Shown here: positions 10,116-21,166 of the stretch, one piece after another
Numbering within the stretch: position 1 is the first letter of the stretch
Layout: the number at the start of each line of letters is the position of its first letter
DNA from: Acheta domesticus
Taxonomy: Eukaryota > Arthropoda > Insecta > Orthoptera > Gryllidae
Assembly (NCBI GenBank): GCA_031308135.1
Contig: JAHLJT010000631.1
Location: forward strand, 261,534,925 to 261,598,924
DNA length: 64,000 nucleotides
Reading direction: 5' to 3'
The notes under the pieces: generated by a model
Databases searched by the model: none
Seen by the model: the letters and a program-made list of their open reading frames with translations, nothing else
What the model was told of the DNA's origin: nothing
Made by a program: the position numbers and the translations under genes

Positions 10116-12594
10116 AAAGCTCCGCTTGACCCGTGATGATAAGCTGAACTGTCTGGTGCATCGCCCACGGTGACCTTGCGATAACCTGCATTACTTGTGA
10201 CATAATCCAAATAAACTCTATCAAGGTTCAGGTGGATAAGACATTATAGATACCGCCAGAAACAAGAATTGCCGACGTAAGTATGCATCGAATTCGCTCT
10301 TCGTCCTTATTGAAATCAATACTAACCGAATTGCCATGAGAATTGATATTTACATAAATTATGACCATATTTGCATTCAGAACAAACTCTAGAAGCAGAA
10401 GTTGCAGAAAAAAATTAACAAAACAAGAGGTGAAATTAGTCGAAGAAATTTGGACGCAAAAGCATCCTGTGAAAGTGAAAGTTACAAATATAAAATTAAA
10501 AAAATGTTACTTTGTTATGATTATATGTGAAATTCGTTACTGAAATTTACACATTCATCCTCAAATTAATATTTAAAATGTAGGAGTTATGAATATTTAT
10601 GAACTTCTTTTGCATTGCACGAAAGAAAAAATATATGGTTTGAGGAATCGACATATTTTGAATTTAAAAAATTATATTAATTTTTATTAATTAAAAAACT
10701 AGATTAATGAATTTCAGCATGTAACACTCATTTAAATGCCGAAATAAATGAATGCATAATGTTAGAAGACCTCAATGCACGAAAGGAACTCTGGAGTCGG
10801 TTTTTGCCCACGTCACCCATTACGTCCGTAGGCAAGGCGCGACTTCTCCCAGGGCCCGGGAATAACAGATCTGTTGAAAATTCCCCGTTTTCCGGCACAT
10901 GTTCTCTTCTTACGAAGTAAAGACGAGAAAGTAATAAAACTTTATGATAAATATTTTACTTTTGCAGTGTTATTTTTTTGCAATTTGCTGAAGAACAGAA
11001 ATAACCGAAAATGGAACCTACTCCATCTTTTTAAACAACCCTTGTTCAATCCGAGAAAATATTTAAAAAAACACGACTTTGAGTTTTCTTTTTGTTTTCG
11101 AAATTTACCTATATTTCACGAAAGTTACGTGAAAAACTACTCATATTTTCGATCGATTGATTTCTTGTTTTCATGTGCGTCAGCTGCTATGGTTATTAAT
11201 CCCATAATTGTAATGTTTGTTTTCATTAACGAAGGTGGCGTTGTCCTTTCCCTAGTAGATGAGGAGATCTGGCGCCTCAATTATGGTATCGGTTTGCTGG
11301 ATTTCCCCATCCAGGTATCTTCTACAACAGGGGCACCACCCCAACCGAGACAAGTTCCGACCTCCTCCTGGGATTGCTGGTAGTACAATGCACGTAATTG
11401 TAAGTGCACGTAAGTAAGGAGTGAGGACAGGGAAAGGAAGAGGAAGGAAATATCGCGCGCGGTCTGTGGCCTGTTTATTCGGGAACTGCTACGACATCCC
11501 CCTCGATGTTGATAGGAGATAGCGGAAAACTACCGTTCAGAGCTGCTAAAATTGTCCTCTAGATCAGGGTTGAACAACTTGCAAGGCCTCCAGGACCACA
11601 ACTGAAACCATTAATTTGGTTGCGGGCCTTATTTTCATTATTTGGACGATCCGCACCCGACTTCTCAGTATTGTTGATCTCGGCAACTTGCCCGGCTGCT
11701 CTGAAACGGGGGTTGGAGAGTGGGTGAAACCATGCGTAATATCAAGCCGTACAATACATTCTCATTACTATGTATGTACGTTGCATAGCAAGTAAGTACA
11801 AGATTCTCGATTTCAGGGACCCACTGATCGTACATGTCTCTCAAAATGTTGAGGCGTTTTCCTGCATTCCATGTCTTGGTCTTCACTAGGAATATAAGAA
11901 AGCAAGGAGATAGTGGGTATGAATAATTAGAAGTTGTATGCAGTGAATTAGATTTCGATCTAGACCTCTCAGCCGAGAGATTGGTCATACGGCAAGCACT
12001 GGCGCGACTCGAGCAGTCCGCTGTCCTTGCCCCCCGCGGCGGCGGAGGCGCAGACGGTAGAAATGCGCTCGCGGCGGACGCCGAGCGAAGTGAATGGGAG
12101 TGCAGGAGTGGGTGCAGAGTGCGAGGGCGGCGGCGTGCGGTGCGTGGCGTGTTGGCGAGTGGCGGGGTGGCTTCTATCTCTGCCGTTCCGCACGTTTGTA
12201 TGCAGTTCGTCAGTGATCTCTGCTTGCGTCGCTTCATCTGCTATTGAAGACATTCACAGTCTCACCTCTCCGTCCTTTTGGATTGAAGGTGCGTTCAGGA
12301 CAGGAGTTGGTCAGTGGGGAAGGTGTTTGTATTTGAGATCATTTTACGAGATTATTGATTTTATGCTTTGATTATCATTTTCATTATTTGTCACATTTAC
12401 AAGGTATACTCAAATAATTTAAACCTTAATTAACACAACATGAATTCAGTGTATCTGAAAATATAATTTTTCAGGCTTAAGTCATTTTCAACATTTCATG
12501 TGATTTCAAAACGATTCGCAAACTAAAATTTTGTCACCAACGTATCCAACTACAGTATACTGCAACATATTACTTTGTCATATGTGTACGTATA
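10116..12594. other. Intergenic; GC-rich island at 11990-12180
   Basis: No gene is recognised. A short frame near 10765 reads LEDLNARKELWSR, faintly like the GDxNA region of a LINE endonuclease. The 169-residue frame at 10874-11383 has no motif. 11566 begins cagggttgaacaacttgc, reminiscent of a hAT terminus with no partner seen. 11990-12180 is strongly GC- and CpG-rich (frames open on both strands) and could be a promoter-type island or part of an unrecognised repeat. Confidence 0.35.
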
Positions 12595-14159
12595 CAGGAG
12601 TCCCACCAACTATGGGCCACCCCCATAACTTCTAAACGGTTTATGATATCGAAGTGCAGTTTTCGCTCAACAATGCGGAATCATGGGACAAGTAATATGC
12701 CGTAGAGAAATCGTCTGCAATATTTTTAGTTTTCGAGACATTTAATCATCTTTGATTTTTTTAATGGAACTATATATTTTTCTCAACAGCAATGAATAGA
12801 CCATAAAAAGAGGCATACAATGATGTAACATTTGTTAGTATTTTGATAGTAATTTCAGTACAAAATTAGACTTTCTGACATGGAATTCTAAATTAAATGG
12901 ACATTAATTTCCTGTAGCAACCGTTCCAACTGTCGCCTGTGGGGAAGATGGCGTTCGCGGCGCCGAGACCGTTACGGGGAGAGGGGAGAGTGAGCGGTGT
13001 GGCAATGGAGGTGTAATTACACAATCCATGGCCTAGTCACGAGTGACCCAGGAACAAACATCAGTATTAACGATGAAAATGACACTTTTTTGCCAATAAT
13101 TCATCAGAATTAAACTTCCCTTCCGGCGGAAATTCCAAAGCATCGATGTATTACGTCACAAATTACTGCAGTCAGTGCATCGGCTCTTGCACACACGATT
13201 GCAGATGTGTATTACTGTCGATGGTGAACACAGGGCTGAGTTAATAATTTATGTTCATAGTTTTCTTCTGTTTTTCTATTGTAATCTACGTTTTTTTAAC
13301 TTTGTAAATTTACAAAGGGGAATAATAACAAAATTTCTACCTTTTTGTAATTTGATGTTATGGAGGTATTATAGTGAAAATATTTATTCGTGCAAATGGA
13401 AGATTGCTTGTTTTTGAAGTATTTTAAAATACTGGTTTGTTTTTACAGCCATTAGACATCGAGCTCAATTCTTGTTAAATTTGAAAATTATCTTTCTTAG
13501 TATCTTCCTTACACAATCATTTTATTTATACCGTTCATTTCAATTATTCGTGCTTTGGAATTTCAATCAGGGAAAGAAATAAACAATCCTGATGAATCAG
13601 TGGAAAAACCTTTCATTCTGTTCGTTAAACTTGATGTTGTTCCTATATCCGTTCAGTCAAAACTATTTGCGCTGCCGCCCGTCTCAGAGTCCTCTCTCCC
13701 CGTATGAGTTGGTGCTGCGAAGCGAAGGTCATCTTCCCCAAAGGCAACAGGGGAAGATTGGGGGCTGCTACAGGAAATATTGCCCGTTTAATTTAAAATA
13801 CCATATAAGTCTCATTTTATACTCAAATTACTATTAAAATACTAACAGTTGGAACATCATTGTATTCCTCTTTTTATGGGCTATCGATTGCTGTTGAGAA
13901 AATGTTTAGTTTCATTCAAAAAATCAAAGACGATTAAATTTCTAGTTTCTTCTTAAATTTCTTTTTAAACTAAAAATATTACAGACGATTTCTCTACGGC
14001 ATATTACTTGCCACATAGTTCCGCATTGTTGAACGCGAACTTCTTCTTCTTGTTCCTCTGGTTCCTTTCTGAGCATAGGGCCCGTGAACGCAAACTGCGT
14101 TTCGATATTATGGACTGTTTAGACGTTATGGGGGTGGCCAATAGTTGGTGGGACCCCTG
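12595..14159. mobile_element. Long-TIR fold-back DNA transposon
   Basis: Left arm 12595 to about 13010 and right arm about 13665-14159 are imperfect reverse complements. The left end begins CAGGAGTCCCACCAACTATG; the right end, complemented, begins CAGGGGTCCCACCAACTATT. Pairing continues through taaacggtttatgatatcga, the tagagaaatcgtctg segment and a GC-rich ctgtggggaagatg block. The right arm has an extra segment of about 50 bp near 14041-14090. No transposase. The first 100 bp are related to the ends of the element at 41920-43163. Confidence 0.75.
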
Positions 14160-14174
14160 TTATATAGAGTAATA

Positions 14175-14620
14175 TAAGTAGTATAGGGAAAGTTATGTAA
14201 TTCTGCGATAAAAATTGATTTTTTGACAGAAACATTCGTATTGTGGGACCTTGATACAGAAAGGGCAGATACATCTTAATCCAATAAGTCGTAAATTACT
14301 TGCTCTTAACACGCTGTGTAATTTGAATCCACGATTTATGGGTTCTTCATATCGAAAAATTAGTTTACGGCAAAACGTCCGTCAATCCATTTGTCTGTTA
14401 GTGAACAAGACCAGCGCATAAACCACACTAACCTAATAGGATTTTGTTAATAAGATTTTTTCCAAAATGTATATTCCCCCGTAGATCTGGGTCGACCCTA
14501 AGTTCTGCGATTTTGAAAAATATTCTTCAAATTTTGGAGTCACTTTACATGAAGCCCCTGGAACATATTGAACATTTTCTCAAAATGGCTCCAATGTTTT
14601 TCTTCAAATGACTTGTAGGA
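14175..14620 (+). repeat. Dispersed repeat family A, copy 4
   Basis: Carries the family landmarks: agttatgtaattctgcg, gaatccacgatttatgggtt, cggcaaaacgtccgtca, catgaagcccctggaacat and cattttctcaaaatggctcc. It starts just beyond the fold-back element. Confidence 0.6.
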
Positions 14621-15435
14621 ATAGAACAAAGTACACGAAATGACATCGGTCCGATTTTTATTGTTAACTCTTAACTGTCAAAAATCGCAAAAGTTTGGAT
14701 TTTTCATTGTTCCTGCAATTACATTATTGAAGATGGAGATTTTTTTCTTTGAATGAAATTTGTTCTCTGTAATTAGTTCTTTCACTAACATTAGACATAT
14801 TCTTTTAAACTTTAGTAGTTTTCGCGCAATTTTAAATGAAGTATGGGCAATATTGAAGAACATTAAAAAAGAGATTTCTAAAAAATTGATCCAATTTTTT
14901 TCTTTAAACTTTTGGTAGAGATAATGTTACATGTTCTGTTTAGGTGTCATAATCTCTATTTTGCTGTATTCCCCTGTTTTTCCAAAATTACACAAATGTA
15001 TTCTTTTGAGATCTCTCCATGTAATTATTTACAATACAGGATATTTGTAAACATTATTGCATTTATTAGTACTACATGTGCTTCAAATTATGTCTAAAGA
15101 GTTTCTAGAAAACTCAAAAGATTTCTGTGAAAATGAGTTTGAAATTCCATCTTTTCAAAAACGTTTTCTGTTTTCTTTCATGGCTTGTGTGCTCTGGTTG
15201 AAACTGAGCATTTGTAAGATTTAAGGGAGTGGTACTGAAATCAGCCTTTACTATAGCCTTATGCAGTGTCGATGTTTCTGCCCTCTCAAGAAAGTTCTTT
15301 CTCATCAGAAAGATTTGGTTGTCAATACTGTTGGTTATATTTGTAATTTGCCTCGACCTCCTTTTTCGCGAGGTTGATTGATCCTCTCAACAGCAGATTT
15401 AGGAAGACGATATCGATATTGGGTCATTTGAGTTC
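14621..15435. other. AT-rich intergenic sequence, nothing firm
   Basis: Resembles family A flanking sequence (acaaatgtattcttttgaga, tttctgtgaaaatgag) also seen near 1018-1160, so it is probably repeat-derived. No coding region. Confidence 0.35.
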
Positions 15436-18302
15436 TTACATATCTATCCATTTTATTAAGCCTATTGAGTAGGTGATTACAGGAATAGCGTATGTATTTA
15501 TTGCAGTGGTAAGATTTCGCGAATTCAAAGATGTCTTGAGAACATATGTGAGTCGGTCCTTGAATTCTACGGTTATATGTTTCTTCTCTTTCGAGTGGGC
15601 TGTTGTTTGAGACTGCACTATGCCAAGATACTTATACACTTCATCATGTTCTAACGATTTAATAAGATCGCTTCTTTGCGTCTCGTATTCCAGACCCCTC
15701 GTCAATTTGCCACGTACCACGTTAACCGTTCTACACTTATCTATACTTAAACACATTCCGATGTCTTCAGAGAAAGTTTTGATGATATTGAGGAGCTGCT
15801 TCAACGAACTGGTTGTTGATGCATACAGCTTTTTGTCATCCATATATGCCAGATGGGAAAAGTCTGTACGAGTAGTGCTGACTCTTTATCTAATAGCCAA
15901 GTAAAACGAAAGTGGGCTCAAAGAATCTGCTTGGAAGATACCTCGGTTGATGTCAATTTTATTTGTGATAATATTCACCTGCTTGGTTTTTAATACTATT
16001 TCTGACTTCCTCATTGTTGTTAGGGTTGCAGAGAAATCTATCAACTTGGGTTGCATTTTGTATATTATTAGAACGTCTATAAGACAGTCATGTGGGACCG
16101 AATCATAAGCTTTCTGATAATCTATACACTCTGCAAATATATTTCTTTGCTTATTACTGGCTTGTTTCAAGACTACTGAGTCAATAATTAGTTGTTCTTT
16201 ACATCATAGCGAGCCTTTCTTACATCCTTTTTGTTGTTCTACTAGGATAGTTACCATTACAGTGATCTTCCAGGATCTTAGACACACATGATGTTGAGAC
16301 TTTGTAGAACGTGTTCAAACAGGTTATAGGACTATTGAAGCCCTTCGGTATGAGATACGTCACACGTGGCCAAATGATGAGGAATGCTTTGAGACTCTTC
16401 AATAAAATATTTATATATTCAACGAACTTATTATGCAAGGCTGATAAATTCTACAGCCAAAAGCTGATATCAGCCAAAGGCTGATAAATTCTTCGCTTCC
16501 AGGGCTCTTCCAATTCTTTAGTTTGGCAAGGAGAGGCTTTATTGTATCAACTTGGAAGCTCTCCATGGGTACAATCGTTTCTGCTTATTTGCGAATTGTT
16601 TCCAACCAGCCTGCATCAGCATTATATTTAATTCCAGTCAACCATATACCTCCCAAGTAGCCTTCGATTTCTTCTTTAGTTGACGGCAAGTTTGTCTCAG
16701 TATCTTGCATGTGTAACTTTACTCAACAAATTAGAAAGATATAACAACTTTCTATAAGTCAAAAAATAAGTCATAGTTTGCTCTTTGTTTCACCCGTTAT
16801 TCAGAAAAATATAACTATTTACTTAATTTTTATTCGGTAACAACTAAATAGAAAATGCGTACAAATGTCCCACACGTGACCATGGAATGCTCCAAAGTCT
16901 TATAGAATGCTTTCTGGTCTTTTTTGAAGTTGGCGTTATGCTCCTTTCTCTTCCGACATTTTTTATTACGTCTTAACCGTTTTGCATACGCGCTCAATTT
17001 TTGTTTGACCGAGTCTAGATATTCAGATGGTATGCTATTTGGTTTATCAAATTGGGCATGTTTACTGTACTTTTTGCGGCGTGCTTTTACAATGGCGTGC
17101 ATTTTTTTTCTCAAGTTTCTTATTTCTGTTGTTGATATAGGCTGTTATTATTCCGGCGTCAGCTTTCAACACACTTATTTTTTTGTTCTAATCTCCTTTC
17201 CCATGGAGGTTTCTTTCTCTTTAATTTTGGCTGCTTATACTTCGCAAATGTTTCTTTCAGGTTACCCCCGTTTAATTTAACAATAGTTGCTGCTGAACTG
17301 TATAAATGCAAATTTATATTTGAATCAAGATTTAATGTTATCAATCTTTGATGGGAGAACAGAGTTGTTCATGATATCAGATCTCAGTTTGGATGATATT
17401 AATTTTTTGGGTACACTTGATCTCTTTTCTGGCATTAACCCATTGAATTTAGTCAGCATGCTATTGAACTCAAAATCCATCTGTTGTTTTTACATCATTC
17501 TGCATTACATCAATCTAATGGGAAATGCATGATCTCTCTGAAATGGTGGTATTTAATTGTGCGTCTTCTTCCATTGTTATGGCATTACATTATCTTCGGA
17601 GTGTTGTTCTCTCTCTCCTGACACTTCTTGCAGAATACGTTCTCCTTTTGCAAGTGGTACCAGGTTATTTCGCATAATTGACGCTCTTTGGCTAGCTACA
17701 CCTGTTCAGTAACAGGGAGACTGTTGTACGAACCGTGAATGGAGAAGCTGCCTATAGCAAGTCAATTCTGTTTCACAGCGGGTCACTCTATAATAAGTGC
17801 GCAGTAGGAATTGGTTCATTTCCACATTCCATTGTATCCGCTGTCTAGGCAGTCCTGCTCTGGTGGTCAACGGTTGTGTTGCCTCTGAAACATTTCGAAC
17901 AGTTGACTCTTGATGGTGGTTGTCTCTCCGTTTGGCTTCTTCTGATGGTTCGTAGCACATGCCATCATAATGGGGTTGTCGTCTTTCCTCATCTGGAGCA
18001 ACCCCATTACCAGATGAGGCTGAGGTTTCCTTATACCTAGTGGCTGCTTTCCAAAGCTTCTCTGAGTGACGAGGTACAAACCAGAGACCCAAGTTCCCTC
18101 TTGTTTCGGAATAAGGGTGAAAAAGGGGGGAAAAGTCCCTATAGATTGCGTTTTATCCCTACCGCCAGTGATTTTTTGCTGGGGTTTTCTCCCTCAGGGA
18201 GTAGACTCCTCGTGGGTGCGACTTCTCCCTCGCTAGATCTCCGCCTGTGTCCACAGGCAGGGGCCCTTGCTGGGCGCTGACAACCGGAGCCAGCTGAGCC
18301 CA
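15436..18302 (-). mobile_element. LINE copy with N-terminal domain and reverse transcriptase, decayed
   Basis: Read from 18302 down: a 5' region (GSAGSGCQRPARAPACGH, 18300-18140), a Myb/MADF-like block (RIQWNVEMNQFLLRTYYR, near 17825), a basic stretch (17114-16830), RT motifs IDYQKAYDSVPHDCL (near 16110) and INRGIFQADSLSPL (near 15945), then MDDKKLYA (15843), matching the YxDD box with its following KLY, and GMCLSIDKCRTV. Frames are broken by stops and shifts. The arrangement resembles R2-like LINEs with a C-terminal nuclease that are abundant in animals. The C-terminal nuclease of this copy is missing or too decayed to see. Confidence 0.8.
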
Positions 18303-18325
18303 AGTTGTTGTTGTTGTTGTTGTTG

Positions 18326-18360
<35 letters not shown>
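18303..18360. repeat. (TTG)n then (TTA)n microsatellite joining two LINE copies
   Basis: Pure TTG repeats to about 18330, then TTA/ATT repeats to 18360. On the minus strand this is (AAT)n(CAA)n, directly at the 3' end of one LINE copy and the 5' end of the next. Confidence 0.9.
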
Positions 18361-18361
<1 letters not shown>

Positions 18362-18996
18362 CACTGCATCACGACTAAAGATGTTATGAGTCAGATGAAT
18401 ATAAAATCTACTCCAGGTTGCAACCAGCTACCTAAGAAGCAGATCCGGTGATTGTCAGTGCTTCTACAATACTTTGCGTAAAATGTGGGCTGTTCCAAAT
18501 AAAGCAATTTCTTGCACTTCCCAGTCTTTTGAATTACTGGGAAGTTTAGACAAGTTCTTACTCAAATTTTGCGGAACAAATCCCAGACCTCCGATAAAAA
18601 TCGGTACGCCCCACATTCGGCTGATCTCGATTTCCAAACTCTTGTATTTAAGAGGTTTCTCTGCCTCCTTGGTAACGACGTTTTGATCGCAAGGTACAGC
18701 AACATCGATAAGTAAACACGATTTTTTCGCCAAATCCCGGATGACTATATCCGGTTTGTTTGCCAATATCGTGCGATCAGTTTGAATTTGTTGGTCGTAC
18801 AATATCGTACACAATCCAACAGACGTCACCGGTTTTGGTGAGTGTTCGTACCACTTGGGGCATGTGTTTGGGACTTCGAGGGCGGTACAGATCTGCCAGT
18901 GGAGGTAGCTACACACCCTGTCATGTCTTTTCAAGTATTCGGTCTTTGCTAGGATTGGACAAGCTGAGACAATATGATCAATGGTTTCTGCTTGCT
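18361..18996 (-). mobile_element. LINE 3' fragment encoding C-terminal nuclease-like domain
   Basis: The minus frame 18934-18464 (156 residues) contains DRVCSYLHWQICTALEVP, KPDIVIRDLAKKSCLLIDVA and [19 protein letters not shown], ending GTAHILRKVL. The PD...IDV...KxxE arrangement looks like the PD-(D/E)xK-type nuclease at the C-terminus of R2-like LINEs (family knowledge). 5'-truncated; (ATT)n tracts touch both ends. The non-coding tail (ggttgcaaccagct, cacgactaaagatgttatga) recurs at 31240-31395 and 59772-60071. Confidence 0.8.
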
Positions 18997-18998
18997 CC

Positions 18999-19053
<55 letters not shown>
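18997..19053. repeat. (ATT)n microsatellite
   Basis: About 19 uninterrupted ATT units. They abut the truncated 5' side of the LINE fragment on the left. Confidence 0.92.
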
Positions 19054-19059
19054 GAAGTG

Positions 19060-19262
19060 TAAGGGGGTGAGAGAACTATGATGATGGTAGGAGGTAGCAG
19101 GTGGGGTAGTGGGAGGTATTCGTGGTATTTTTGAATCATCCCAGCATTCGCCTTATGATCAAGAAAAGACAACAATCCCCGGTCCGGATGGCCGACGCGG
19201 GGATCGGACCCGCATCTCCCGATCCAGCGCGCTGCGCACTGAGCCACTTCGCCCTGTCGACA
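19060..19262 (-). mobile_element. tRNA-derived SINE
   Basis: On the minus strand an A-box-like tggctcagtgcg and a B box gggtccgatccc sit at tRNA-like spacing (19247-19190). The arms that should form an acceptor stem do not pair, so this is not a functional tRNA. A body of about 120 bp follows, including gcgaatgctgggatgattca. It ends near the (ATT)n tract. Confidence 0.6.
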
Positions 19263-19369
19263 TTCAGCAAGTCGATGTCATCGTTCGTGGTGATCGCTGG
19301 GTGACTGCAGATAAATTGTGGGAGATAATGAGAGTTCATTTGCAGTCACCGACCTGCCGCTCCGTTTTT

Positions 19370-19640
19370 CGCCAGTCAACGGTGTCTGTCAAGATAGACG
19401 GACGGGTGAATAGATGATTTACCGTCATTCGATTTTTCGGTATCAAGGTCCGACAAAACATGGATTCTGGCTACACTACCTATTAGAGCAATTTTTATAA
19501 ATTTAGCAATTGGATTTATCAACTTTTCGTTACCGGGGTCCTGTAGTAAGAGTTTTCCTGCCAAAACTTCGCTGTTTTTTTCGCGTAGCATTACATAACT
19601 TTCTCTCCACCCCGTAGCGAGAAAGTAAAAAACACATAAC
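19370..19640 (-). repeat. Dispersed repeat family A, copy 5
   Basis: On the minus strand: gagaaagttatgtaatgcta, gtagccagaatccatgtttt, cggaccttgataccgaaaaa, then cacccgtccgtctatcttga. Good match to copies 1 and 6. Confidence 0.55.
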
Positions 19641-21060
19641 ACTTCAAATTTCTCTATGAATATTTCCCATTGATAACATAAGGGACGCTTAAAAATGATC
19701 ATTTTCGTTGATCTCTCTGAAAATTTGCTCTGAGAATTGCCTATTGGAAATATTGGGCTGAGACAATTACTTTTTTAGGCGTCAGTCCGAGTTGGAACGT
19801 CAGAGGGACTGCTTGCGGTAAGGCGCACGGTGCGTTATCTCAGAGAAGCTGAGTTCGAGTCTTATTGCGGAAAATAGATTTTGCTTCTTGAAAACACTTT
19901 TGCGAGTTCATGTAAAAGTGTTAGCTGTTACAATGCATGAAAGTATGTGCTGATGTATCACCACTAGTTAGGTATCAGTTACTAGCTGTAACTTTGCACA
20001 TATATCAGTATTAAAGACTCTTGATCTCTTTCAAATATCATTAAGATTAGTGCATGTGGCGAGGTGATAAATGCGTTTATAATAAATAATAAAAGCAAAT
20101 AAACCTTAAACACGTATTCTAAGACCAAAATTTCGTGTTGTTATTGTTGAAGTGATTCTAATCCTTTTCTATCCTACTCACTAACGGTTGTGTCTAAGTC
20201 AGTTTAATCTTAAACCAGTTAACAAATAACTTCAAGAAAAGTTTGAAAAACTATTAAATTAATTTTTGTGCTCATTAATTGACAATTAAGTCGTTCTAAG
20301 TAGTGTCATATTTGCTTTCTAAATATTTATTGTGCCTGAACTAGCTCAAATCTTAACAAAGCTTACTTTCAATTTGCAGGTTATGTAGAATTTTTTTATT
20401 ATGTTAAACTCAATTAATTAGGAATTAAATACTTATTCTGAATGGTGAATTGTTTGTTTTTGTGGTTCTTGGTTGTACTTGCGATAACCAGCTTACCATT
20501 ATAATAAAAAAATAAAAATCAATTAAATTAAATTTCGCACAATTAGTTATCAATTAAAAATTTTTAAGTAGGGTGGCTTTGTCTTGGGGCCTAATCTTCA
20601 TTAAAGGCATTGTACACCAACATGTAAAGAGGAAATAAATTAATTTTGCGTATTTCATTAGCATCATTCTGAATAATGGTATCCTTGTGTTTGTTGTATA
20701 TCGATAGTCATTGTGCCTGTCTGAAGGAGCCTATACCTGTGCATTAATAAAATGAACACGTCAAATATGTTGGTTTATATCTTTAATGCGCTTTATTAAC
20801 ACTATAAATTTTGCAAATCTAATATTTTATCTTGAAAATATGTAGTATCTAATAAGTATCTCTGTAAACAGAAACTCTATCCCTTTCTTAATGCATTTTG
20901 GAATGAAATGCAGATGCAAATCTGCTGACGCCAGCCTTTTTATCGTATTTTTGCTTATCTTTGTAAGTGCACTTCAAATATCGACGTTGTTATGAGGGCC
21001 TTTCACCTTGGCCGAGAGTTGCAGTGCAAACGAAAGCGCGCCTTGCAGTTCCGCGCAGTC
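19641..21060. promoter_or_regulatory. Upstream region of the P450 gene, no element identified
   Basis: AT-rich sequence before the P450 start. A TATA box or initiator cannot be assigned with confidence, and a 5' non-coding exon further upstream is possible. In-frame ATG at 20992 is an alternative start. Confidence 0.25.
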
Positions 21061-21166
21061 ATGGCCCTGACGCTGGTGCTGGTGGCGGCGACGGTGCTGC
21101 TAGCGCTCCTGGCGGCGACGCGCCTCTACCACCAGGCCTACGAGCGCCCGCCCAACTTCCCGCCCG
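21061..21166 (+). CDS. P450 exon 1: membrane anchor and proline hinge
   Basis: Residues 1-35 plus the first base of Gly36. It begins [14 protein letters not shown], a hydrophobic signal-anchor, then a charged stretch and PPNFPPG. The donor is CCCG|gtgagt. GC-rich throughout, with nearly every third base G or C. A possible upstream start lies at 20992. Intron 1 is 5.7 kb. Confidence 0.88.

Noticed and set aside
10874..11383. 169-codon frame as a host gene
   Set aside because: Composition follows the AT-rich background, there is no motif, and the C-terminal part is atypical for protein.
11665..12237. 190-codon minus-strand frame over the GC island
   Set aside because: Ser/Arg/Pro-rich half is a GC artefact and the other half is unlike protein; opposite-strand frames are equally open.
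18139..19247. Poly-Asn and poly-Ile containing frames
   Set aside because: Translations of the TTG/ATT microsatellites.
20992..21060. Upstream ATG as the P450 start
   Set aside because: In frame and possible, but it would put 23 mostly basic residues before the membrane anchor; the ATG at 21061 gives a standard P450 N-terminus.
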